A DNA stretch of 43,214 bases from Clostridia bacterium (lineage in GTDB: Bacteria > Bacillota > Clostridia > Oscillospirales > CAG-272). The notes below the pieces were generated by a model that saw only the letters and a program-made list of their open reading frames with translations, was not told the origin of the DNA and searched no databases. Numbering within the stretch: the stretch's first letter is position 1; each line of letters starts with the position of its first letter. The stretch spans positions 1-43,214 of the forward strand of contig JAFTQT010000063.1 of assembly GCA_017462615.1 (NCBI GenBank), read 5' to 3'. Position numbers and translations under genes: made by a program. Shown here in pieces: positions 26,396 through 34,803 of the stretch.

Positions 26396-29275
26396 ATGAA
26401 CAACTTCAAACGCGCTCTTGTCCTGCTGCTGGCGTGCCTGATGCTGATGGCGATGCTTTTGCCCGCCCTCACCTCCTGCCAGACGCCCGACACCCCCGAC
26501 GACCCCGAGAATCCCCCCAGCGGTGACACTCCCGGTGGCAACACCCCCGGCGGTAGCGATAACCCCGGCACTTCCCAGACACAATCCTACACCATCCGGG
26601 TCAAGTCCCAGGGCGGCATTTTGATGAAGGGCGTCAACGTCTTCATTTACGCAGACAGCGCTCTGTCCGATCTGAAGGGCTACGGCACCACCGACGAGAA
26701 CGGCGTTGCCACCGTTGCCCTGCCTGCTGCCACCGGCTACCACGCTGTGCTCAGCTCCGGTGTTCCCCAGGGCTACAATAAGGAGGCCAGCTACGCCATC
26801 ACCGGCAACAGCCTGGACATCACCCTCACCTCCTCTCTCATCATGGATAACAAGCAGCCCTCCTCCTACAAGGTAGGCGATATCATGCACGACTTTTCCA
26901 TGCTCACCGCCGACGGCAAGACCTTTACCCTCTCCGAGGTGCTGAAGGAGAAGGACGCCGTGCTGCTGAACTTCTGGTTCGCCTCCTGCGATCCCTGCCG
27001 CATCGAGTTCCCCTTTATGATGTCTGCCTACGAAAAATTCAAGGGCGACATCGAGATCCTGGCCATCAACCCTCGAGACGATGCCACCACCTTCGGCATG
27101 GGTCTGAGCAGCCTGGGACTTACGATGCCCGCTGCCAACGTTGCCGAAACCAACGCGGTAAAGATGGCCTTTGGCGTGGATGCCTACCCCACCTCCGTGT
27201 TGATTGACCGCTACGGCGCGATCTGCCTCATCGAGGAGGGCAGCCTCCCCGCCGAGCAGCCCTTCAGCCTGATGTTTCAGCACGTAACGGCAGAGCCCTA
27301 TCAACAGAAGCTTTTCTACGACATCAATGAGCTGCTGCCCGAGGAAAAGCCCGATGTACAGATGCCCTCCTCCGATGAGATTGGTGCCGTTCTGGATGGC
27401 GGCCGCGTGGAGGCAACCTACTCCCCCGAAACCGATCCCAAGGATGCGGAATTCTCTTGGCCGTTCGTCATCAATGGCGAGAAGGTGCAGGGCGTGGACT
27501 GCATTCGCCCCGCCAATTCCTCCGTGCTGCACAACAATGGCATGTCCTTCCACAACTCCTATGCTACGCTGTACGCCACCATCCATCTGAATGCAGGCGA
27601 CGTGCTGGCCCTTGACTATTTCTCCTCCTGCGAGAGTGGCGGCGATACCCTCATCGTGCTGGTAGATGGCAAGGATATCTATCAGATCTCCGGCGTGAGT
27701 GAGTCCTGGAAGACCTGCTACGCCTTTGTTGCCACCACGGAGGGCGACTACGAGGTAGCCCTTTGCTACGTGAAGGACGGCTCCACCCACGTAGGTGACG
27801 ATACCGTTTACCTCTCCAATCTCCGCGTGCTGACCGAAAGCGACATCACCTCTGCCACCTATATTCCTCGCTACGCTGCTACCAACATGATCGAGGGCGG
27901 CGGCGGCTATGAAAATTACGCCGACGTTTATTTCAACACCGAGGACGGCTACTACCACGTAGGCAGCGTGAACGGTCCCCTGCTGCTGGTAGATCTGATG
28001 GGCACCACCCTCTTTGCCCCCAAGGATTCTATCTACAATATGGCCTATAACGGCGAGATCACCTATAACGGTGTGAATTATTACGATCAGATCGTAAAAT
28101 ATTGTTCCTTTGCCTCTAACTCCGAACTGTACGGCATGTGCACCGTCAATGCAGAGCTTGCCGAGCTTCTGAAGATCGTTGCCAAGGTCAAGGGCGTGCT
28201 CCCCACCGAGAACACCTGGCTTGAGCTGTGTGAATATTACGACGCCTACGGCACCACTCAGCAGCTTTCCGATCCCATTCGCGGCCTTTCTGTTTTCAGC
28301 GCCTTCCCCACCGTGGAATCCACCGCAGACATCCCCTTCCCCAACAAGATCACCTACAACCGCGTGATCATGCCCCGCGGCCTGCTCTACGAGTTTGTTC
28401 CCACCAAGTCCGGCGCCTACCGCATCACCTCCAAGAGCCAATGGGAGGTCAACGGCTGGATCTTCAACGAAAACAACGAAATCATCTACACTCACGAGGG
28501 TGGCGAGCGACTGTGGCGCGACGAGGACGGCACCGGAGACCTCTCCATGGTCTACTATATGGAGGCCGGCAAGGCTTATTATATCAACATCGCCTTCTAT
28601 GATGTGTACCAGTACGGTGATATCTACTTCGCATTAGAATTTATGGGCGAGAGCTATGACCTGTTTACTCTTGCCTCTCAGGGCTTCTTCACCTATGAGG
28701 AAAGCGTGATCGAGGGTGAAATCAACGAGATCCTGGCCGGCGGCATAGAGGTGGCGCTGAACCCCGAGACCGGCTACTACCACCACAAGCTCCCCGACGG
28801 CAGCTTCGGCTCCATCCTGTATCTGGACGTGATCGGCTACAGCAACATCTTTGGCGACAAGGATATGAACGAGCTGCTGGCCGCCGGCTCCTTCAACTTC
28901 GGCTATTCTGAGAACGATCAGTTCATCATCACCTTCAAGAACACCTACGGTGCCGAATGGCTTGATAAGCTGAAGGTCTACTGGGGCGAGGATTATGAGG
29001 AAAATTACGCCATCTACAAGGTAGACGAGGTTGTGGCAGGCATTTACCACGGCACGCCCAATTCCGACTATACCGAGCAAATGCGCACGCTGCTGGCCGG
29101 TGCTTATACCGTAGAGAATGCCCCCTCCGCTGAGCTGGTAGGATGCCTTGCGGTAAACGCTGAGCTCGCCGCCATTCTGCAGAAGCTGATGGATAAATAC
29201 ACCTTCGAGGGCGTAGAAAATTCCTTCACCAAGCTCTGCTACTACTATCAGCACTTTGGCCCCGCTGCCGACTGA
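26396..29275 (+). CDS. Large lipoprotein with a TlpA-type thioredoxin domain and novel C-terminal modules
   Basis: A 959-residue predicted lipoprotein (lipobox LTSC, cysteine 28) with a Pro/Gly-rich linker. Residues about 62-147 form a carboxypeptidase-regulatory-like beta-sandwich. Residues about 157-300 are a redoxin/TlpA domain: GDIMHDFSM, then NFWFASCDPC with cysteines 198 and 201, and a cis-proline in DAYPTS. The remaining 650 residues are beta-rich: a PPC-like segment and two copies of an unfamiliar module starting with a DGYYH or TGYYH motif. The CxxC pair predicts thiol-disulfide exchange outside the cell, possibly fed by the redox operon at 32647-35574. AGGAGA precedes the ATG. It is transcribed alone, with terminator at 29284. 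Confidence 0.8.
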   Translation: MNNFKRALVLLLACLMLMAMLLPALTSCQTPDTPDDPENPPSGDTPGGNTPGGSDNPGTSQTQSYTIRVKSQGGILMKGVNVFIYADSALSDLKGYGTTDENGVATVALPAATGYHAVLSSGVPQGYNKEASYAITGNSLDITLTSSLIMDNKQPSSYKVGDIMHDFSMLTADGKTFTLSEVLKEKDAVLLNFWFASCDPCRIEFPFMMSAYEKFKGDIEILAINPRDDATTFGMGLSSLGLTMPAANVAETNAVKMAFGVDAYPTSVLIDRYGAICLIEEGSLPAEQPFSLMFQHVTAEPYQQKLFYDINELLPEEKPDVQMPSSDEIGAVLDGGRVEATYSPETDPKDAEFSWPFVINGEKVQGVDCIRPANSSVLHNNGMSFHNSYATLYATIHLNAGDVLALDYFSSCESGGDTLIVLVDGKDIYQISGVSESWKTCYAFVATTEGDYEVALCYVKDGSTHVGDDTVYLSNLRVLTESDITSATYIPRYAATNMIEGGGGYENYADVYFNTEDGYYHVGSVNGPLLLVDLMGTTLFAPKDSIYNMAYNGEITYNGVNYYDQIVKYCSFASNSELYGMCTVNAELAELLKIVAKVKGVLPTENTWLELCEYYDAYGTTQQLSDPIRGLSVFSAFPTVESTADIPFPNKITYNRVIMPRGLLYEFVPTKSGAYRITSKSQWEVNGWIFNENNEIIYTHEGGERLWRDEDGTGDLSMVYYMEAGKAYYINIAFYDVYQYGDIYFALEFMGESYDLFTLASQGFFTYEESVIEGEINEILAGGIEVALNPETGYYHHKLPDGSFGSILYLDVIGYSNIFGDKDMNELLAAGSFNFGYSENDQFIITFKNTYGAEWLDKLKVYWGEDYEENYAIYKVDEVVAGIYHGTPNSDYTEQMRTLLAGAYTVENAPSAELVGCLAVNAELAAILQKLMDKYTFEGVENSFTKLCYYYQHFGPAAD

Positions 29276-29283
29276 TCCAATCC

Positions 29284-29320
29284 AAAATTTTACTCAGCGC
29301 CCCGCGCTGAGTAAAATTTT
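29284..29320. terminator. Terminator after the 959-residue lipoprotein
   Basis: A 17-bp perfect stem (29284-29300 with 29304-29320) with a CCC loop and A-rich and T-rich ends. It lies 9 bases after the stop, and 25 bases before the next start, so some read-through or a hidden promoter must serve the next gene. Confidence 0.85.
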
Positions 29321-29344
29321 ATCAAGTGAAAAGGAAACGTATTT

Positions 29345-30877
29345 ATGAAACATCTTATCCTGCGCGGCGCCCTACTGACGCTGCTTGCCACACTGCTGCT
29401 GGCGCTTGCCGCCTGCAAGGACCCCACCCCTCCCCGGGAGGATCCCATCCCCCCCGCCTCCTCCGCCGATGCAGAGTATACGGTAACGGTACAGGACAGC
29501 AAAGGAACTGTACTCTCCGGCGTGGTAGTGAACTTCAATCAGAACGGTGCCGTGGTAAAGATGGCGCTGACCGGTGCCGACGGTACCGTGAAGGCCACCC
29601 TCCCCCGGGGCGATTACAGCATCACCTTCACCGCCCCCGACGTCAGCTATGATTACGAGAGCGAAAAATGTGTGCTTTCCGCTACCGTTACGGCACTAAA
29701 CGCGGTTTTGTACACGCCGCTCGCCACAAAAATGGAGCTTTACAACGATTATACTGCTTACGTGGTAGACGAGGGCGTTTTCCGCCCCGTTCTGGCACAA
29801 AACGATATGACCTACTTCGTTTTCATCCCCTCCCGTGCAGGCGTTTATAAGATCAGCGCCACCGCCGACAAGCCCCTGGATCTCGGCAATTACGGCGCAC
29901 CCACGTATATCTGGAGCGAGAAGATCGATCCAAGCGAGGATGGCACAATAAAATTTGAGGTTCACAATTATAATGTAGGCGAAACACCCCAACAGACCAC
30001 CCATTATCTCTTCGGCATACACACCGGCACCACCGGCCTTTCCACCTGCATTCTCAATATCGAGCATACGGGCATGCCCGCATTGACGCCGGAGGATCTG
30101 CCCTGGAACGATCTGCAGCCAGAGGCCGGCATCAAGCCCGCCGATTTTGTGCACTACCTCAACTGGAAGCCCACCTTCCACAATCTCCCCGTTACCGATC
30201 CGAACCTGACGGTCGTATTCAATGAAGATGACGGCTTTTATCATTACGGTACCGCAGACGGCCCCGTGGTGATGATCCGCATCACCTCACCGAGCCCCTA
30301 CCTCCCCTCCTTCACCGAGATCTGCGAAAGTGACCCGTTGCGCGCGTATATATACGATGAAGAAGGAAACTTTGTACGCAAGGAGGGCTACCTCCACCTC
30401 ATAAACGCTTACGCTGCCATTTGCAACAAGGACGGCGTCTGCCCCCTCACGAAGCAGCTGGAATACGTGATGAAGACCTGCGGTGACTACAAGTTCTGGT
30501 GGGATTTCGGCAAGGGTCTGCACATCTTTGGCGAGGATATCGTGGAGGCTGACACCGCCTGGCTCTTCGCCTGCGGCTACTACACCGTAGAGAAAAACGG
30601 AGCGACACTTGAAGCTCCCGCCGCACTGGGAACGGAAGGCACGGAGCGCGTGCTGATCGCCGGTGACACCACCCTGCATTTCACCGCCAACGCTATGGAG
30701 AGCGCCACGCTGACCGTGACTGGGCTCGGCGAGAGCGACACTGTTACCTTTGCAGGCACCACCTATCAGCCCGCAAACGGCACCGTAATCGTTTCCGTTC
30801 CACAGACCGGCGACAAATCCTTCTCCATCACCCACGCGGGTACCGCAGAGATCGAGCTGACGCTGACGCTGGCTTAA
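29345..30877 (+). CDS. Lipoprotein, paralogue of the 959-residue one without thioredoxin domain
   Basis: A 510-residue predicted lipoprotein (MKHLILRGALLTLLATLLLALAAC). It starts with a carboxypeptidase-regulatory-like domain (YTVTVQDSKGTVLSGVVVNFNQNG, LPRGDYSITF), followed by a PPC-like segment (YFVFIPSRAGVYKISA) and one copy of the module that the larger lipoprotein has twice (VVFNEDDGFYHYGTADGPV). The redoxin part is missing. AAGGAAA precedes the ATG. I do not recognise a named family; extracellular binding of protein or carbohydrate is plausible only by architecture. Confidence 0.72.
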   Translation: MKHLILRGALLTLLATLLLALAACKDPTPPREDPIPPASSADAEYTVTVQDSKGTVLSGVVVNFNQNGAVVKMALTGADGTVKATLPRGDYSITFTAPDVSYDYESEKCVLSATVTALNAVLYTPLATKMELYNDYTAYVVDEGVFRPVLAQNDMTYFVFIPSRAGVYKISATADKPLDLGNYGAPTYIWSEKIDPSEDGTIKFEVHNYNVGETPQQTTHYLFGIHTGTTGLSTCILNIEHTGMPALTPEDLPWNDLQPEAGIKPADFVHYLNWKPTFHNLPVTDPNLTVVFNEDDGFYHYGTADGPVVMIRITSPSPYLPSFTEICESDPLRAYIYDEEGNFVRKEGYLHLINAYAAICNKDGVCPLTKQLEYVMKTCGDYKFWWDFGKGLHIFGEDIVEADTAWLFACGYYTVEKNGATLEAPAALGTEGTERVLIAGDTTLHFTANAMESATLTVTGLGESDTVTFAGTTYQPANGTVIVSVPQTGDKSFSITHAGTAEIELTLTLA

Positions 30878-30883
30878 ATTTTC

Positions 30884-30934
30884 AAAATCCCCTTGAACGG
30901 TGTGCGTTTTTCGCCGTTCCGGGGGATTTTCTCT
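30884..30934 (+). terminator. Terminator after the 510-residue lipoprotein
   Basis: Two stacked stems, AAAATCCCC with GGGGATTTT and GAACGG with CCGTTC, enclose a T-rich loop and end in TTTTCTCTT. It starts 7 bases after the stop. Confidence 0.75.
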
Positions 30935-30985
30935 TCAAAAAGCACCATGTTCACCCACATTTCACAAGTTCTTTTCAAAACAATG

Positions 30986-31014
30986 TTGCAATTATGCAAA
31001 AAATGTGCTATAAT
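30986..31014 (+). promoter_or_regulatory. Promoter of the 75-residue protein and the third lipoprotein
   Basis: TTGCAA (30986-30991) and TATAAT (31009-31014) are 17 bases apart, with a TG extension before the -10 box. TCATACG occurs twice just downstream (31020-31041), which might be a regulatory direct repeat. Confidence 0.75.
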
Positions 31015-31060
31015 AATACGTCATACGTCGAAATCATACGATGAACGGTAGGTGATACGG

Positions 31061-31288
31061 ATGCGTTATACAACGATCGTGGGCACGCAGGATCAAGTAA
31101 ACATCACGATTTACGGCAGCGTGGGCTTGATTTGCCGCGTGATGGAGCTGGGGAAGCAAGTCGGCGCTCTGACCTACGAGGTGGAGCTGAGCGGCAAAGA
31201 GCTGCTGGAGAAAATCTACCTCGACGAGAAATACACGGCCGATATCCAACCGGATCATCACTATATCATCACTGCATACGACTGGTAA
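31061..31288 (+). CDS. Small protein of unknown function
   Basis: A 75-residue protein beginning MRYTTIVGTQDQVNITIYGS and ending PDHHYIITAYDW. No signal peptide or membrane span is visible; the mix of short beta-like and helical segments suggests a compact soluble domain. AGGTGATACGG before the ATG at 31061 fits a ribosome site; an in-frame GTG at 31052 lies inside it. It has its own promoter and lies 23 bases before the next lipoprotein gene, with which it should be co-transcribed. I do not recognise the family. Confidence 0.6.
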   Translation: MRYTTIVGTQDQVNITIYGSVGLICRVMELGKQVGALTYEVELSGKELLEKIYLDEKYTADIQPDHHYIITAYDW

Positions 31289-31311
31289 TTCAAATCAAAA
31301 AGGAGAATTTT

Positions 31312-32574
31312 ATGAAAACCCTGAAAAGAATCCTGCCTCTGGCGCTGGCGCTCTGCCTGTGCCTCGGCACGCTGCTGCTGGCCGCCTGTACCAAGCCCGA
31401 AACGCCCGAGGAGCCGGAGGCCCCCGCCGAAAAGAAGAACTTTGCCATCACCGTGGTCGACCAGAACGGTGACCCCGTTGAGGGCGCCAAAATTCATTTC
31501 TATGACGCCGCTGTTACCGAAAAGGGCACCGCTGTCACCAACGCCGCCGGCATTGTGATGATCGAGCTGGAGGCTGTATCTTACAACATCGTGGTGGATG
31601 CCCCCACCGGCTACACCGCCGAGGCAAGCTACGCGCTGCCCGCCGGCACCACGGTCATGACCGTTACTCTGCAGAAGGCTGATACCCGCCCCGTTTACAC
31701 CGTTACCGTCAAGGATATGTACGGCGATCCTGTTCCCGGCCTGGATGTACAGATGTGTGTGCCCGAGGGCAACTGCGTTCTCGGCCCCACCACCGATGCC
31801 ACCGGCACCTCCAAGGTGACGGTTCCCGCCGTAGACAGCTACTATGTGACCTTCCCCAATTCCGCCGCATTTTCAAAACAGTATCTTTTTGACGAAAAGT
31901 ATTACTTTGAGGAGGGCGCCCAGACCATCGAGATCACCCTCTACCCCAACAACACCCCCGACGGTACCGCCGAACGCCCCTTCGTCTTCGCCGGTGAGCC
32001 CTATACCGTGACGCTCCCCGCCGGCTCCTCTACTTATTTCATTGGCTTTGGCATTTATAACTGTGACTTCACCGCCACCGGCTTTGTGGGTGGCAAGCTG
32101 ACCTGCGGCTCCCTTGCCGCAACCGCTGAGGCAAACGGTTCCCTTACCGCTACCATGCCCATGCCCGATCCCAACGCTGCCGGCAACACACCGGTGCAAT
32201 TCGTGCTGGAGAACACCGGCAGCACCGCTGCAACCGTGACCTTTCATATCCAATCCAAGCCTGGCACCTCCGGCAATCCTATTGCCCTCACCGATCTTAC
32301 CCCTCCCCTCACCGTTGAGGTGAAGAAGGGCGCCGCCATCTACTATACCTATACCGCTTCCGCCGCAGGCACGCTGACCGCATCCTGCACCGACACCCGT
32401 AGCAATATCACCCTCAATAATCTGACCACCTCCCAGTACGGCGACACCTCCGACGGCGCTGCCTCCACCACCATGAACGTGAACGTTGGTGATACAGTGC
32501 AGATCATCATCGGCACCGTGGCGGCCGCGGGCCAGAGCGATGTGACCCTGACCGTTACGCTTTCCGTAGCGTAA
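31312..32574 (+). CDS. Lipoprotein with two carboxypeptidase-regulatory-like domains
   Basis: A 420-residue predicted lipoprotein (MKTLKRILPLALALCLCLGTLLLAAC). Two beta-sandwich domains with the pattern VVDQNGDPVEGAKIHFY and VKDMYGDPVPGLDVQMC cover about residues 45-210. The rest is low-complexity, Thr/Ala/Gly-rich and PPC-like (GEPYTVTLPAGSSTYF, ENTGSTAATVTFHI, AAIYYTYTASAAGTLTASC). It belongs with the two lipoproteins upstream by architecture. AAAAGGAG precedes the ATG at 31312; a longer in-frame reading upstream overlaps the 75-residue gene and lacks a ribosome site. Confidence 0.75.
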   Translation: MKTLKRILPLALALCLCLGTLLLAACTKPETPEEPEAPAEKKNFAITVVDQNGDPVEGAKIHFYDAAVTEKGTAVTNAAGIVMIELEAVSYNIVVDAPTGYTAEASYALPAGTTVMTVTLQKADTRPVYTVTVKDMYGDPVPGLDVQMCVPEGNCVLGPTTDATGTSKVTVPAVDSYYVTFPNSAAFSKQYLFDEKYYFEEGAQTIEITLYPNNTPDGTAERPFVFAGEPYTVTLPAGSSTYFIGFGIYNCDFTATGFVGGKLTCGSLAATAEANGSLTATMPMPDPNAAGNTPVQFVLENTGSTAATVTFHIQSKPGTSGNPIALTDLTPPLTVEVKKGAAIYYTYTASAAGTLTASCTDTRSNITLNNLTTSQYGDTSDGAASTTMNVNVGDTVQIIIGTVAAAGQSDVTLTVTLSVA

Positions 32575-32609
32575 TTTGAAAAATCCCGCACCGTTTGGTG
32601 GGTAAAACA

Positions 32610-32639
32610 AAAAAACGCGAGCATCCGCTCGCGTTTTTT
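32610..32639. terminator. Bidirectional terminator
   Basis: A 13-bp stem, CGCGAGC with GCTCGCG extended by A and T runs, closes on ATCC. It separates the convergent lipoprotein and thiol-redox operons. Confidence 0.92.
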
Positions 32640-32646
32640 GTTGCGT

Positions 32647-33222
32647 TCATTTCAGCGCGGCATCCACCAAAGCCTTCAGCTGCTCGTAGGAAATAGCACT
32701 GGACTTGCTGTAGGTGATCACACCGTCGCCGTCAATGATCACGGTGTAAGGATAGTAGCCGTCACCGCCGTAAAGGGTATAGAAGGGATTGCCCGCGTCG
32801 TTCACGCCAAAGACGATCTTGGAGTCGGGAAACCGCTCGTTCACGTAGGCCTCCGGCTCATAAGGATCGGTATCGGCGGGATAGCTGTGCACCGCGAAAA
32901 CCGTGACCGTTTCGGCATATTCCGTGGCGATCCGGTCAAAATCCGGCAGCTCGTTTCGGCAGGGGCCACACCACGTGCCCCAGAAATTCAGCACCGTTAC
33001 CTTGCCGCGATTGCTGGCTACGTTAAAGGTGCCCTCCGAGAGAAGCAGCGGAATATCCGCGCCATAGGCAAGATTGCCCACGTTATTACCGGGCACGGCG
33101 GTCACCTTATCGGGAGAAGGTAGCTCACCACCGATCGGCGGCTCCTCCGGCTTCTGACAGGCGGCAAGACAAAGCAGCAGCACGCCTGCCAGCAAAATGC
33201 AAAGTATTCTTTTTGTTTTCAT
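32647..33222 (-). CDS. TlpA-like thiol-disulfide oxidoreductase lipoprotein
   Basis: A 191-residue lipoprotein (lipobox LAAC, cysteine 22) with a single thioredoxin fold. The active site is WGTWCGPC (cysteines 85 and 88), and YYPYT near 156 provides the cis-proline. Such proteins reduce or isomerise disulfides outside the membrane and need a membrane electron source; the preceding gene product is the obvious candidate. I chose the ATG at 33222, 7 bases after the upstream stop, with GGAGG a little further away than usual; the longer frame overlaps the upstream gene. It is closely related to the thioredoxin domain fused in that upstream gene, including the C-terminal AISYEQLKALV and AVSYEELKADI pair. 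Confidence 0.88.
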   Translation of the reverse strand: MKTKRILCILLAGVLLLCLAACQKPEEPPIGGELPSPDKVTAVPGNNVGNLAYGADIPLLLSEGTFNVASNRGKVTVLNFWGTWCGPCRNELPDFDRIATEYAETVTVFAVHSYPADTDPYEPEAYVNERFPDSKIVFGVNDAGNPFYTLYGGDGYYPYTVIIDGDGVITYSKSSAISYEQLKALVDAALK

Positions 33223-33229
33223 AAAAATC

Positions 33230-34792
33230 TCAATCCTCCGATTTGGCATTATGCAACGCGAATTCTTGACCATAGCACAGGTTACCCACGTTTTTGCCGG
33301 GCAGCACCAGCCCCGTGGTAGGGCCTGCGGAAAGTCCTTTTTCAATATCGGCCTTCAGCTCCTCGTAGCTGACAGCGCCGGGATGGCGGGCAATGATCAC
33401 GCCGTTCACGTCCAGCACAACGGTCATGGGGTAGGCGCCGGGAAGGCCGCCCAGCGTCTGAAAGTAGGCGTCCCCGGCATCGTAGCCAAAGAGCATCTTG
33501 CTTTCCGGGAAATGGGTAGCGATATAGTCGGGAGCCTTCTCCTTTTCAAATTCGGTGTTGAGAATGAGGAAGGTAGCGCGACCGTCAAACTCGGTGGCAA
33601 GCTCGTCGAAATGGGGCAGCTCGTCCTTACAGGGCTGGCACCAGGTGCCCCAGAAGTTGATCACCGTCACCTTGCCCTGGTTCTTTGCCGGATTGAAGGT
33701 ATCGCCCACGGGCGTCTCCACAGGCGGTGCTGCAGCCGCACCCTTATCCAATACGTTATAGTAAACCAGCGCACCCGCAAGCAGGGAGAGCATCAGCACC
33801 ACAGCCACGATCTTGGTGACAAATTTCCGTTTTTCTACGGTTTTCTCCACCCGTTCGGCGGCTTTTTGGGTCTCCTCGGCAGCGTCCTTCTCGGCGGCGG
33901 CCTTCACCACGGCAATCTCGTTGGGCGCGATAAACACCTGAGAGCCCTTCCAGGAAATGGCCTTGGTGGGGCAAACGGGAATGCAGGCGCCACAGTTGAT
34001 GCACTCGTGGTCACCCACGTGGCGGATGTCCATTTCGCATTTCGCAAGGCAGCGGCCGCAATCAATGCACTTGGGCTTTTCCAGCTTAATGCCGAAAAGG
34101 GCAATCTTGTTGAACAGGCCGTAAAGTGCTCCAAGGGGGCAGAAAAAGCGGCAGAAGAAGCGATAAATGAAGATGGAGGCCACCACAAATATGATCAGCA
34201 GCACAAACTTCCAGGTAAACAGCGGCCCCAGCATGCCCAGCTGCTCCGCGTTATCGGGATGGCCAAGCAGGCCGATGCCTCCCAGCAGGGTGCCGGAGGG
34301 GCAGATATACTTGCAGAAGGCGGGCAGGATCACGTCCCTTGCCGCGAACATCAAGGGCAACACGATTACAAACAGCCCGAGAACTACGTATTTGAGATAA
34401 GAAAGCATCCGCGTGACGCGGTTTTTCTTCAGCTTGGGGGTCTTGATCTTATGTAGCAGATCCTGGATCAGCCCAAACGGGCAGAGAAAACCGCAGATCC
34501 AACGGCCAAAAAGCATACCGTACAGCAGAATAATGCCAAACATATAGGTAGCCGCCTTGGCATTGGAGGCGGTCAGCGCATTCTGCAGCGCACCGAGGGG
34601 GCAAGCAGCAGAGGCGCCGGGACAGGAGTAGCAGTTGAGGCCGGGGGCACAGATATTTTTGATAGGTCCCTGGTAGATGCGTCCCTTACCGAAGCCCTTC
34701 AGATTGGCATTGAAGAGCAACGCCGCGTAGAGCTGAATGAGTCTGCGCTTGGTAGGCAGATGCGAAAGGATCCAATTTTTCACTTTTCCCAT
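33230..34792 (-). CDS. NapH-like membrane polyferredoxin fused to a TlpA thioredoxin domain
   Basis: A 520-residue fusion. Residues 1-285 resemble NapH/YccM-type membrane ferredoxins: NCYSCPGASAACPLGALQ, two CP-motifs after membrane spans (CGFLCPFG, CRFFCPLG) and two [4Fe-4S] motifs (cysteines 242/245/248/252 and 264/267/270/274). A charged linker and another span (IVAVVLMLSLLAGALVYY) lead to an external TlpA domain with WGTWCQPC (cysteines 385 and 388). The design would carry electrons from a cytosolic donor through Fe-S clusters to an extracytoplasmic disulfide, in place of CcdA or DsbD. It starts 11 bases after the CxxC-tail protein gene. Its ribosome site is weak (GAAACGGT). Confidence 0.88.
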   Translation of the reverse strand: MGKVKNWILSHLPTKRRLIQLYAALLFNANLKGFGKGRIYQGPIKNICAPGLNCYSCPGASAACPLGALQNALTASNAKAATYMFGIILLYGMLFGRWICGFLCPFGLIQDLLHKIKTPKLKKNRVTRMLSYLKYVVLGLFVIVLPLMFAARDVILPAFCKYICPSGTLLGGIGLLGHPDNAEQLGMLGPLFTWKFVLLIIFVVASIFIYRFFCRFFCPLGALYGLFNKIALFGIKLEKPKCIDCGRCLAKCEMDIRHVGDHECINCGACIPVCPTKAISWKGSQVFIAPNEIAVVKAAAEKDAAEETQKAAERVEKTVEKRKFVTKIVAVVLMLSLLAGALVYYNVLDKGAAAAPPVETPVGDTFNPAKNQGKVTVINFWGTWCQPCKDELPHFDELATEFDGRATFLILNTEFEKEKAPDYIATHFPESKMLFGYDAGDAYFQTLGGLPGAYPMTVVLDVNGVIIARHPGAVSYEELKADIEKGLSAGPTTGLVLPGKNVGNLCYGQEFALHNAKSED

Positions 34793-34803
34793 ACCGTTTC
34801 ACC

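Noticed and set aside
31132..31311. A 60-codon upstream extension of the 420-residue lipoprotein
   Set aside because: It overlaps the 75-residue gene in another frame, has no ribosome site and would destroy the lipoprotein signal that starts at 31312.
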